A stretch of 64,000 bases of DNA. Origin: Martinezella rhizogenes (lineage in GTDB: Bacteria > Pseudomonadota > Alphaproteobacteria > Rhizobiales > Rhizobiaceae). The notes beneath the pieces were generated by a model. It did no database searches. It saw only the letters and a program-made list of their open reading frames with translations, and was not told the origin of the DNA. Below are positions 1-8,414 of the stretch, piece by piece; position 1 is the stretch's first letter; each line of letters starts with the position of its first letter. The stretch covers positions 83,184 to 147,183 of the forward strand of contig NZ_JAPYZZ010000016.1 in NCBI RefSeq assembly GCF_027460065.1, written 5' to 3'. The position numbers and the translations under genes were made by a program.

Positions 1-1247
1 ACACGTTCACGAATCTCGTCGGATTGATCGATAAACTCCACCAGCGCCTTCTTTATCCCATCCTGGGTCAGGAATGCGGCAGGTGAAAGCAGATTGGCTG
101 CAGACAGGCCAAAATGCCGATACAGCCCTTCGAACTTGCCCTGATAGGCGACGCAGATTGCAGGAACACCCTTGCCGAGCGCAGCGATGGCAAGATGCAT
201 GCGACCGCTGACGAGGCCATCAAGCTGGCCTGCGATCCCCTTCAAAACGGGTGCCGACCGTTTGCCATCGAGATATCGGACCCTGTCTGCTCGCGCTCCC
301 GGGACCAGTTCGGTTATGGCTTTCAGATAGGCCTGATCGCCAACATTGTCGCGGTAGTCATGCGGGATAAGCAGCCAGCACACGGGCCGCGCATCGGCTG
401 CATATTGCAATGCCTCCGCCGCATGCCTGATGATGGCCTCGGTCTGCGCGCGATCCGCGTTCTTGAACAGCATGGGATGCAGGTTGAAACCCATGACCCT
501 GTATCCCTCGGCCTTTTTTCGCGCGATCCAGGACCGCGTGTCCTCATCGGGCTCGGAAGGCACAAGGCTGAAGGCGGAATCGGCAACAAGCGCGGCATTG
601 GTCTTTGCGAAGGATTGCAGGCGCTCGAGCGAGATAACGTCACGCACCTTCAGCGAGCATTCCGGGTGAAGCGACCGATAGAACATGGCCAGATCAGGAT
701 GCGGCGTTTCGTTGAAGCTGAAGCCGAGGATGACGTTCTTGATTCCGGCAGCCGCGGCCAGATCCGCACTTGCGAGAAGTTTCGCGCTGACCAGCGGGTG
801 GTAATATCCATCCATGACATCCGCACCGACGACGACCACGCAATCATATTGCCGGGTCTGGAACTGCTGGGCCAGGGCCTTTATGAAATCGGGCTTGCTG
901 AAGATATCGACGGGGACGAAGCCCCTTTGATAGGCGGCATCGGCATAAGCCATGCCATCGACAAGGATATCGATCTCGACATCGGGATTGCTGGCACGGG
1001 CATGTTGCAGCGTCGCGGTGATCATCGCATCATCGCCCAGCGACCCGAAAAGGGTGATGGGATCACCGGCCACGATCAAAAGCCGGCGCAATGGACCGCC
1101 GGCAGCGATGGGCTTGATGCCGGCCTTCAATGTCTGCAGATCGTCAAAGAGTTGCCGGAAGGCGATATCCCGGTTGCGCCGCTCGATATAGCTCACCACT
1201 CTCTGGCGCAGCGGGGCCGGCAGCATTTTCTTGATCAGCTTGCGCAT
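1..1247 (-). CDS. Polysaccharide pyruvyl transferase family protein (3' end missing)
   Basis: The minus-strand frame opens at ATG 1247 and stays open for 415 codons to the window edge, so the C-terminus is missing. The protein begins MRKLIKKMLPAPLRQRVVSY. It carries features of the polysaccharide pyruvyl transferase superfamily (PF04230): an N-terminal LLIVAGDP strand followed by GSLGDDAM, and a late SGRMHLAIAALGKGVPAI segment followed by AYQGKFEGLY, matching the family's conserved SxRxH...G.P.I....K pattern. Members add ketal pyruvate to sugars or act as related sugar-modifying transferases. The start overlaps the 3' end of the flippase gene by 13 bp, so it is the distal gene of that minus-strand operon and probably decorates the same exopolysaccharide. 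Exact substrate cannot be read from sequence. Confidence 0.82.
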   Translation of the reverse strand, partial: MRKLIKKMLPAPLRQRVVSYIERRNRDIAFRQLFDDLQTLKAGIKPIAAGGPLRRLLIVAGDPITLFGSLGDDAMITATLQHARASNPDVEIDILVDGMAYADAAYQRGFVPVDIFSKPDFIKALAQQFQTRQYDCVVVVGADVMDGYYHPLVSAKLLASADLAAAAGIKNVILGFSFNETPHPDLAMFYRSLHPECSLKVRDVISLERLQSFAKTNAALVADSAFSLVPSEPDEDTRSWIARKKAEGYRVMGFNLHPMLFKNADRAQTEAIIRHAAEALQYAADARPVCWLLIPHDYRDNVGDQAYLKAITELVPGARADRVRYLDGKRSAPVLKGIAGQLDGLVSGRMHLAIAALGKGVPAICVAYQGKFEGLYRHFGLSAANLLSPAAFLTQDGIKKALVEFIDQSDEIRER

Positions 1248-2719
1248 TTGCTTTCCTTTCGGGACATGATTTTGCCCGTGACGAGCGCGATGGCGGACCG
1301 GGCCTCGCTCCTTGCCGTCAGGGCCAGAAGGAGGAGATATGCCACGCCGAAAATGGACCCGAGCAGGATGCCGGATATGAAATCACCGGCACCCAGCAGC
1401 TTGACCTCCGGACGTATCCACTGAACGAGCAGGAAGCAGAAGCCGCTGGAGGCAAAGCTCGGCAGAAGCAGCAGGAATATCCTCCACAGCGAGATGCCCA
1501 GTTCGCGCGCGACGAAGAAGAATGTGAAGGGTGTCGAGGTCAGCTGTCCGAAAGCATAAACGATGACGATCTGCCGGATGCTGTCTGTCGGCACCAGCAG
1601 GATCAGCAGGATCGTGCAAATCGCCTTGACGCTTCCGGCAATCAGCACCTTGTCAGGCTTGCCGCGCGCCGACAGAAACGGCGCGTTTTGAAACTGGACG
1701 CATTGCAGCGCGCCAAGCAGCAGCAGCGGTTGCGCCACCCCGTCGGCACCCTGCCACCTTGCACCGAACAATACGTTGCAGATTTCCGGCGCAAGCGCTG
1801 CCGAAAGCATGAAGATCGGTGTCGAGAAGATTGCCGACATGGTGATCGATTGTTTGTAGAGTGCCGCCATCCGCTCCCGCTCGTGCGATATGCGCGAAAG
1901 CACGGTCAGCGAAACATCGTAAAGCGCCGCCTGGAGCAATTGCATGAGAAGCTGATAGAGCCTGCTGCCGACGGTATAGAGACCGAACAGCGCGACCCCG
2001 TAGCGCCCGAGGATCATGAAATCGATCAGCCGGGTGGCCCCGAAATCCACGATGCGAAGGCCGAGGGCAGACGTGCCGAAGCGCAGCAGTTCGACGAAGC
2101 TGCGGAGATTGAGCGTGGTGCCCGGCAGCCAATGCGGTTTTCGCCAGAGCCAGATCAGCGTGACGATGGTTGCGACATATGTCTGGACCACCAGGCTCCA
2201 GACTCCGAGCCCCATGATTGCGAAAGCAATCGCCACGCCGCCACCGACGATGTTTGAAATGAAGGTTCGGATCGCCAGCGGCTTGAAGGCGAGTGCGCGG
2301 CGATAATTCACCTCCTGAAACAGCGAAGCCGTGTTTAGCGGCAGCAATATGCAGATCGCCACGATGATCGGCGCCAGCCCCTCGACCTCGAACCAGCGTT
2401 CCAGTTCCGATGAAAACACGCACACGGTTACGGCCAGCAGTGTTGCGACAGTGACGGAGGCGTAAAATGGCAGGTTGACGTCGCTTGGCTGCAGATCGCG
2501 CTTCTGCACGATTGCATCTCCGAAGCCGAATTCAGACACCATCTGAATCAGCATCAGCACCAGCCCGGCGGTCGCCACCATGCCGTAATCGGTGGGGCTG
2601 AGGAAACGGGCCAGCACGATGAAGAGGATGGAGGTGAAAAGCTTGCCGCCCCAGTTCTGAACGATGGACCAGAAAACGCCAGTTAGGGCAGCGCTGCCTA
2701 TCGACTGTTGCTCCGCCAT
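1235..2719 (-). CDS. Wzx-type polysaccharide flippase (MATE/MVF-like)
   Basis: This 494-residue, highly hydrophobic protein has about 12-14 predicted membrane segments and an N-terminus (IGSAALTGVFWSIVQNWGGK, then LARFLSPTDYGMVATA) typical of the Polysacc_synt/Wzx family that flips lipid-linked oligosaccharide repeat units to the periplasmic face. ATG 2719 is chosen because its A overlaps the TGA of a short upstream ORF (TGATG junction), giving translational coupling; a TTG one codon earlier is also possible. It sits between a GT4 glycosyltransferase gene and a pyruvyltransferase-like gene on the same strand, so it is probably the flippase of this EPS pathway. The family is inferred from hydrophobicity and N-terminal motif; the sugar it carries is unknown. 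Confidence 0.88.
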   Translation of the reverse strand: MAEQQSIGSAALTGVFWSIVQNWGGKLFTSILFIVLARFLSPTDYGMVATAGLVLMLIQMVSEFGFGDAIVQKRDLQPSDVNLPFYASVTVATLLAVTVCVFSSELERWFEVEGLAPIIVAICILLPLNTASLFQEVNYRRALAFKPLAIRTFISNIVGGGVAIAFAIMGLGVWSLVVQTYVATIVTLIWLWRKPHWLPGTTLNLRSFVELLRFGTSALGLRIVDFGATRLIDFMILGRYGVALFGLYTVGSRLYQLLMQLLQAALYDVSLTVLSRISHERERMAALYKQSITMSAIFSTPIFMLSAALAPEICNVLFGARWQGADGVAQPLLLLGALQCVQFQNAPFLSARGKPDKVLIAGSVKAICTILLILLVPTDSIRQIVIVYAFGQLTSTPFTFFFVARELGISLWRIFLLLLPSFASSGFCFLLVQWIRPEVKLLGAGDFISGILLGSIFGVAYLLLLALTARSEARSAIALVTGKIMSRKESKCAS

Positions 2720-2829
2720 CAACCCACCGCCTGAAAGGCCGGTCGCGGCAGGACGACGACTTCAGCGGCAGGAACACGACCGAAGTCCGGCATGGGAAAA
2801 CGGACGGCGCCGATATTGCCTTCTACCAT
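2719..2829 (-). CDS. Small ORF (36 aa) coupled to the flippase gene
   Basis: A 36-codon minus-strand ORF starts at ATG 2829, seven bases after a strong AAGGAGA Shine-Dalgarno sequence, and its TGA overlaps the flippase ATG (TGATG). The product begins MVEGNIGAVRFPMPDFGRVP and has no membrane segment or cysteine. Downstream, the flippase ATG has only a weak ribosome-binding site of its own. Either this is a real micro-protein of the EPS operon or a leader ORF that sets flippase translation. The evidence is purely the RBS plus stop/start overlap; I do not recognise a family. Confidence 0.5.
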   Translation of the reverse strand: MVEGNIGAVRFPMPDFGRVPAAEVVVLPRPAFQAVG

Positions 2830-2880
2830 GTGCTTTCTCCTTGGAAGAAACGCTTGCAACGGACCGGGTCCGTTGCCGGT

Positions 2881-4116
2881 CTAGGATGCGCGTAAGGTTC
2901 GGCTTTCCCTGCTTTTCGCCAGCACGTCCTCATAAAGTTTCACGTAATTTTCGCCGACGCGGCGCGAGGTGGATTCCTCGACGATGTTTCCGAAATCGGC
3001 CTCCGTCGGCAGCTCTTCGCGCGACAGCGTCAAAACCCGGCGGATGCGGTCCGCAAGCTCGGCAACATTGCCCGGCTCGAACAGCCAGTCATGGTTCGTC
3101 TCGCCGATCAGCTCCGGAATACCACCCGAGGCCGCGCCGATGACCGGGACGCCCATGGCATAGGCCTCGTAGATGGTGCGTGGCGAAGGCTCGGCCCAGA
3201 AGGAAGGGACGATGAGCACATCGATCTCTTCGAAGAACTCCTTCGGCTTTGCCCAGCCGACGAATTCGATCGGCAGATCGCCGGCCTGCGCCGTGAAACG
3301 CTCGATGGAATCATCCATGGCATGGCCGGCGACCAGACAGCGCCAGTTGCCGTGGCCGATTTCCTTGAAGGCATCGACCATGTTGCCGACGCCCTTTTCG
3401 GTATTGATGCGGCCGATATAACCGAAGGTCAGCGGCCGGCCCGTCCGGTCGATCTGCCGGCGTGCGACAGGGTCGCCGCCCGGCACCGTGCAGGAATAAA
3501 AGATGACGCGGCGCAGGCTTTCCGGAATGTGGTGGAAAAGCCCGTGATTGACATGTGTCTTGAGGATTTCAGTGCCGACACTTGCCACCGCGCTGATGTA
3601 ACGTTGCGTGAATTTCTTGGAGAAATTCACCACCTGACAGCCGAGATGGATATGTTCGCAGGGCTTGCCGCCCTTGAACATGGCGGCGTTGCCGCAGAGA
3701 AGATCATATTCGCAGATCGTATGGACGATCGGAATGCCGCGCTTTTGCGCCGCCCGCCACACCAGCGTCGTCACATCCAGCAGCGAATGGGTATTGAGAA
3801 CATCAGGCTTGAAATCGTCGAGAACGGCCTCGAACTGCTTTTCGACGTCGAAATTCCACTGCTGCTTGAGCTTTTGCATACGCCGCTGCTGCGGCGAATA
3901 TTGCGGCCAGTCCTCAAGCCAGAAGTCGTTGTTATGGAACATGCGGTAAACGGTGACACCGTTGCGCACCGTTTTCGGTTCGGCCTGCCGCTCGATACAG
4001 GCAGCGCCGACCGTGTGGCCCATGGAAACGAGTTCCTCGGCGAGATGTTCGACCGAGCGTTCGCATCCACCAACGATATGCGGCGGATAAAGGCTGCTAA
4101 GATGGAGAATTCTCAT
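2881..4116 (-). CDS. GT4-family glycosyltransferase
   Basis: The 411-aa protein has the two-domain GT-B layout. The N-terminal MRILHLSSLYPPHIVGGCER segment with a Gly-Gly loop binds acceptor. The C-terminal half has FGYIGRINTEKGV, FVGWAKPKEFFEEIDVLIVPS and the retaining-GT4 EX7E motif EPSPRTIYE followed by GVPVIG. It should transfer a nucleotide-sugar residue onto lipid-linked EPS precursor at the cytoplasmic membrane face. It leads the minus-strand group with the small ORF, flippase and pyruvyltransferase-like genes; 51 bp separate its stop from the start of the small ORF. Start is ATG 4116, the first in frame. It resembles the GT4 encoded at 12953-14158 (same N-terminal layout), suggesting paralogy. 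Sugar specificity is unknown. Confidence 0.9.
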   Translation of the reverse strand: MRILHLSSLYPPHIVGGCERSVEHLAEELVSMGHTVGAACIERQAEPKTVRNGVTVYRMFHNNDFWLEDWPQYSPQQRRMQKLKQQWNFDVEKQFEAVLDDFKPDVLNTHSLLDVTTLVWRAAQKRGIPIVHTICEYDLLCGNAAMFKGGKPCEHIHLGCQVVNFSKKFTQRYISAVASVGTEILKTHVNHGLFHHIPESLRRVIFYSCTVPGGDPVARRQIDRTGRPLTFGYIGRINTEKGVGNMVDAFKEIGHGNWRCLVAGHAMDDSIERFTAQAGDLPIEFVGWAKPKEFFEEIDVLIVPSFWAEPSPRTIYEAYAMGVPVIGAASGGIPELIGETNHDWLFEPGNVAELADRIRRVLTLSREELPTEADFGNIVEESTSRRVGENYVKLYEDVLAKSRESRTLRAS

Positions 4117-4612
4117 GCGGATACGCTCTATTTTCCTTCATCGAAAATGTATGGCGTCCATCCCGGCTCGTTTGTCTCCCCGTAGTGCTGGAGACCAGTG
4201 AGATATCTGTAAAAAATACAGGAACCGGAGCGGATCTAATGTTTGAAAATATGAATTACCAAAATCTACTTTTCAAAAAGCACGGGAACCGGCGGCATTT
4301 CAAGTGATTTTTTTCGCGGCGCGGTAAAAGTCATGCGGTGTTGCGAAAAGAACCTTTCCCGTGTTACCGTTTTAAACAGTTTTAAATGACGGCGAAGGGA
4401 AGCAATAGGCTTCATTCTCGCCGATAATGCTATTCTGATCGATAATATTTATTTTATTTCAAAGACATGGATTTTGGAGCGTCTGCAGATGCCAGAAACA
4501 TCAAGCACATTCTGACCTCGACATGTTGGGTGGCGTCATTGCCATTGAGACGGCGACGTCGATCGGATGATGCCTGCCCCGTATTTTTCTCCGCACCAGC
4601 CGGGAGACGCCT
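4117..4612. promoter_or_regulatory. Divergent intergenic region of the EPS locus
   Basis: No credible gene lies in these 496 bp, which separate the minus-strand GT4 operon from the plus-strand hydrolase gene. The stretch is clearly more AT-rich than its neighbours, with TTTTAAA repeated three bases apart around 4370-4386, a short inverted repeat CTGTA/TACAG near 4206-4222, and an AT-rich run at about 4440-4465. Promoters for both directions must lie here. No consensus operator that I can name is visible. Confidence 0.5.
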
Positions 4613-5941
4613 ATGAATGGAAAACAGCCGATCGCCCTGGGCAGCCTGACACGGCGCAGCCTGCTTTCAGCAGCCCCCCTTGCATTGGTCGCCGCCTCGG
4701 GTCTGCGGCCCGTTTCCGTAAGGGCCCAAACGATTGCCTCCACCACGACCGACGCCTTTCTGGACAGCATTGGCGTGTGTGGTCATTTCACCCGCCCCAA
4801 CGGCATCTATACGGAACAATTCGACCGGATCATGCCGGAATTCGAAGCACTCGGCGTGCGACATCTGCGGGATGACGGCCTCATCACGCCGAAAGACAGT
4901 CGCGACAGCCCCGTTTTCCAGAGGCTGCGCCGGATCGTGGCATCGGATATTCGCCTCACCATCATCTGTTACGACAATCTCAACCCCTATGTATCCACAC
5001 CGCTCGACAGGCTCGCGGATTTTTACGCGTGGTGTGACGGGGGGATCGATATTTTCGAAGGCAGCAATGAACCGAACCTGACGAAGGATCCGCAAAATGC
5101 CCCACGCATTTCGGCGGAGCATCAGGCGGCCCTTTACAACGCCGTCCATTCGAATCCGCAACTGAGCGCGGTGCCCGTCGCGGCGCCAAGCTATGTCCTG
5201 ACGCACAGGGCACTGGCATTGGACCTGAAGGATGTGTGCGACTATGGCAATATTCATCCCTATGCGGGGATGGAACATCCCGAAACCACCGGTCCGGGTG
5301 CGCTCTCGAAATCCGTCGCGGCTTCAGCGCATATAGCGGCCGGCAGGGCGGTGCTCGCCACGGAAATGGGCTACCATACCTCGCTGCAGACGAAGACTTT
5401 CCATTTTCCCGTCACCGAAGGCATCAAGGCGCGATACATGCCGCGCATGCTGCTCTGGAGTTTCATCAGCGGCATCCGCCGGTCTTATATTTATGAACTG
5501 GTTTCAAGCTTCGCCGCCGATGCGACGAACCCAGAATCCTCCTTCGGCCTCCTGCGTCACGATCTGAGCCGTACACCCGCTTATGAGGCCGTCCGTGGCC
5601 TTCTTTCGCTCTGCAAGGCAGGCCGCCAGACGACATCTGTGGAACGAGAGGTCACCTTCCTCGATAGCGACGCCCAAAGGTTGGCCATGCCTCTAAGAAG
5701 GCAGGATGGCGCTTTGCTCGTGCCGGTCTGGCTTGCCCTTTCGGGCTGGCAATGGCCCGCCCGGATCGAAAATCCGCCCGTGGAACGGGTCGCGGCATTT
5801 TCGGTGGCCGGCCAGCATAACCGCGTCGTGGCGCATCGTTTCCTCGATGACGGTGCGGTGAGCCAGCAGACGATCGCACAGGAAGGCGGACAATACCGGC
5901 TTTCGGTCAGCGACCAGCTCACGGTTCTGGAAATTTTCTGA
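4613..5941 (+). CDS. Tat-exported clan GH-A glycoside hydrolase
   Basis: The 442-aa product starts with a twin-arginine signal (R14-R15 in TRRSLLSA, hydrophobic stretch, then SVRAQ near residue 38), so a folded enzyme is exported to the periplasm. The body looks like a GH5/GH39-type TIM barrel of clan GH-A. The acid/base glutamate is likely E153 in EGSNEPN (the clan's Asn-Glu-Pro signature), and the nucleophile is likely E251 in LATEMGYHT. Conserved aromatic and His residues sit in NIHPYAG. Being inside a Wzx/Wzy EPS locus, it probably trims or turns over the polymer during export. ATG 4613 follows a GGGAGAC ribosome-binding site. Exact GH family and linkage are not resolved. Confidence 0.8.
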   Translation: MNGKQPIALGSLTRRSLLSAAPLALVAASGLRPVSVRAQTIASTTTDAFLDSIGVCGHFTRPNGIYTEQFDRIMPEFEALGVRHLRDDGLITPKDSRDSPVFQRLRRIVASDIRLTIICYDNLNPYVSTPLDRLADFYAWCDGGIDIFEGSNEPNLTKDPQNAPRISAEHQAALYNAVHSNPQLSAVPVAAPSYVLTHRALALDLKDVCDYGNIHPYAGMEHPETTGPGALSKSVAASAHIAAGRAVLATEMGYHTSLQTKTFHFPVTEGIKARYMPRMLLWSFISGIRRSYIYELVSSFAADATNPESSFGLLRHDLSRTPAYEAVRGLLSLCKAGRQTTSVEREVTFLDSDAQRLAMPLRRQDGALLVPVWLALSGWQWPARIENPPVERVAAFSVAGQHNRVVAHRFLDDGAVSQQTIAQEGGQYRLSVSDQLTVLEIF

Positions 5942-6084
5942 ATGGTGCGGAGGAAATGCCGCATCGCAAAATTGTGTGTATCGCGCCCGCCTGCGGCGTG
6001 TTAGCTTGACTGCATAATGAACTTCGGCTCCGCGAAAGCGGATGCAATATATTACCAAATATTTCTTTATTTTATAGATTGACG

Positions 6085-7197
6085 ATGATGAAAAACTTTA
6101 CGAAAGCGCCCGCAACCGGGGCGCAACGTCTCGATATTCTTCAGGTGATGCGCGCCGTGGCGGCGGTGATGATTGTCGCGTTGCACGCCGATGTGAACTG
6201 GGAATTTACGCTTTTCCCGCTCCGCGCGTTGCGGTTGGGTGGCGGCGTCGATCTGTTTTTCGTCATTTCCGGCTTCGTCATCGTTTATGCCTCCCGGCCT
6301 TATTTCGCGACTGCGGGAGGCCGCTCCGCCTTTCTGCTGCGCCGCTTTCTCCGCATCGTTCCGCTTTACTGGTTTGTGTTGACCGTGCGGCTTGCCATGG
6401 CCGCCATCGCGATGGTTATCGGCGCGAAGGCCTTTCCGCCGCTGCAGTCGATCGTGACCTCCTATCTTTTCATTCCTTATGACAGCATGGGTTATGGCGA
6501 CGCCTATCCGTTTCCACTGATCGATCTGGGCTGGACCCTGAATTACGAGATGTTTTTTTATCTCGTTTTCGCCGTGTTCATATTCCTGCCGCTGGAGCGC
6601 GCCGTCCTCACGACGGCCGGCGTGCTGCTGGTCGCCGTGCTGATCGGCGCGAGCGTCGATCTCGCCCTGCCCTTCAGCTTCTGGTTTCAGCCGATCATTC
6701 TCGAATTCGTCGGGGGAATGTTGATCGCCACGCTTTTCCTGCGGGGCGTGCGCCTGCCGCCCCTGCTCGGCATTGCCACGGCCCTGATCGGCCTCGCGAT
6801 CTGGATGCTGACGGATCTGAGCAGTATCGGCTTCCAGTGCAATCCGGGATGTTACTCCTTTTCGCGGCTGCTCGTCTTCGGCGGCGGCGCCATCCTGCTG
6901 ATGGCGGCAGCGACCCTGACGCGAAACATCTCCCTGCCCCGTTTCGCACAGCCACTGGCAAAGCTCGGCGATTCGTCCTACGCGCTTTATCTGCTGCACC
7001 CGTTTATTTTCCGGGGCTTCAAGACCATGCTCGGCGGCGTCACGTTTCCACCGGAATGGAGCAACCTCGTTTATCTCGTCATCGTCATCAGCACTGTCGC
7101 CATCGCGCATGCATTCCACGTCTTCGTCGAAACACCGGCCAATCTCTGGCTTCGTGACAGACTGATAACATCACCACGAAAAGTCGCCGTGTCCTGA
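6085..7197 (+). CDS. Acyltransferase-3 family membrane protein (ExoZ/OafA type)
   Basis: About 370 residues with roughly ten membrane segments. The acyltransferase-3 signature is clear near the N-terminus: RLDILQVMRAVAAVMIVALHA with the key histidine, then GGGVDLFFVISGFVI. Next come the conserved RRFLRIVPLYW loop and LGWTLNYEMFFYL. Such enzymes O-acylate (usually acetylate) sugars of exopolysaccharides, like ExoZ for succinoglycan. It lies 143 bp after the Tat hydrolase gene in an AT-rich intergenic. ATG 6085 and ATG 6088 are adjacent candidates (a TTG lies two codons earlier); none has a good Shine-Dalgarno. Role in EPS acetylation is inferred from family and context. Confidence 0.87.
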   Translation: MMKNFTKAPATGAQRLDILQVMRAVAAVMIVALHADVNWEFTLFPLRALRLGGGVDLFFVISGFVIVYASRPYFATAGGRSAFLLRRFLRIVPLYWFVLTVRLAMAAIAMVIGAKAFPPLQSIVTSYLFIPYDSMGYGDAYPFPLIDLGWTLNYEMFFYLVFAVFIFLPLERAVLTTAGVLLVAVLIGASVDLALPFSFWFQPIILEFVGGMLIATLFLRGVRLPPLLGIATALIGLAIWMLTDLSSIGFQCNPGCYSFSRLLVFGGGAILLMAAATLTRNISLPRFAQPLAKLGDSSYALYLLHPFIFRGFKTMLGGVTFPPEWSNLVYLVIVISTVAIAHAFHVFVETPANLWLRDRLITSPRKVAVS

Positions 7198-7378
7198 AGA
7201 ACGCGCGACAGGCGCGGGGCGGGCCGTTAACAATAGCTGAGGGTTTCCGCCACGGTCTTATTTTAGCGCTTGATCCTTTGCTTGCGCTGTGCGATTTAAA
7301 AAGAAATTTTAGATGTTGGATAACCATATCCAGCATTGGATGTATTTAAAGTCGTATTTTAAAAATTTGGAGAGTTGG

Positions 7379-8284
7379 ATGCCCCGCATTCATAACGGCT
7401 CGATGCTCGTTGGTGCGATGTTCGTCGCCAGCCTTGGTGTTTTTTCCTCAGTCGCCAACGCACAGACCGTGGAAACCCTTCCGCCCGCCGCCCCGCAGCA
7501 GACACCCGCAGTGGAGAGCGCTGCTACAGGCGCACCCGTCAAGGCCGCGGATGAATCAACCGCTGCATTTCTGGCCCGCGTCAACGCCACCAATCCGGAC
7601 AGCGTTTCCATCACCGCTGCGGAACTGTTCAAACAGTCTCCGACGCCGGCAATCATCAAGGATCTCGTCACGATCGCGTCCAGCACGGATGCGGCCACGG
7701 CAGACGTCACCGGAAAAGTGACGAGCGGTTTTCCGATCATCGCCGTCTCCACCAGCGCGGCACAATTCTCCGAACAGCTCTCCGCCCTGATCCTCAGCGA
7801 TTCTGGCCAGTTGCCCACTGTCGTCGCACTGGCCCAGAAGGTCGGCAACAAGGACTTCTCCGAAGTTGTCGGCGAAGGCCTGGCGCTCGCCCATGCCACC
7901 GCGATGCGCAACGGCAACACGATCCTTGCAGCCGCCATCCAGATGCAGACAAAAGGCCCTGGCGTGCCCTCCGATCTCCTGATTGCCTTCAGCGAGAATA
8001 TCCAGGGAACGGCAGCCGGCCCGGCGGCAGCGGCGGCAGCGCCTGCCGCGGCATCGCCGATCGGCGGCGCCGGTTCCTCACCGGCCAGCGCCAACAGCAT
8101 CGGCGGTTCGGGAACCGCGGGCACCACAGGCGGCACGGCCCAGGCGGGTGGTGGCAGCGCCCCCACCGGCGGCGGCGGTAGCGTTGGCGGAACGACCGGT
8201 GGTGGCGGCACGTCGTTCACCACGATCAATAACTTCTTCTCGACCGGCAACACCACCACGCCGGTCAGCACAAGTCCCGTTTGA
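7379..8284 (+). CDS. Secreted Ala/Gly-rich protein of unknown function
   Basis: I do not recognise a domain. The start is placed at ATG 7379 because GGAGAG precedes it and a Sec signal follows directly (basic start, hydrophobic SMLVGAMFVASLGVFSSVANA, cleavage after Ala-Asn-Ala-Gln). The 301-aa product has an alpha-helical middle rich in Ala, Thr and Ser, then from about residue 215 a low-complexity tail of Ala-Pro, Gly-Gly and Thr-Gly runs ending FTTINNFFSTGNTTTPVSTS. It lies upstream of the ExoP-like gene on the same strand (130 bp to its ATG) and may be co-transcribed, so it could be an EPS-associated periplasmic or surface protein. Function is open. Confidence 0.7.
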   Translation: MPRIHNGSMLVGAMFVASLGVFSSVANAQTVETLPPAAPQQTPAVESAATGAPVKAADESTAAFLARVNATNPDSVSITAAELFKQSPTPAIIKDLVTIASSTDAATADVTGKVTSGFPIIAVSTSAAQFSEQLSALILSDSGQLPTVVALAQKVGNKDFSEVVGEGLALAHATAMRNGNTILAAAIQMQTKGPGVPSDLLIAFSENIQGTAAGPAAAAAAPAAASPIGGAGSSPASANSIGGSGTAGTTGGTAQAGGGSAPTGGGGSVGGTTGGGGTSFTTINNFFSTGNTTTPVSTSPV

Positions 8285-8414
8285 GTTTGGCTTAGTTGCC
8301 TTTCCGAAAAGGAAAGGCTGCCACCGTTCTGTGATGCAACCGTGACTTGGTGGGCCCTGCGCCCGCCGAAATGAGCGAGGCTGACAGTTGTTGCAAAGGC
8401 ACGATCCCCTGACA

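Noticed and set aside
114-1424. 436-codon plus-strand open frame at the left edge
   Set aside because: The minus strand encodes a pyruvyltransferase-family protein here with good motifs and a natural start; the plus frame has no domain.
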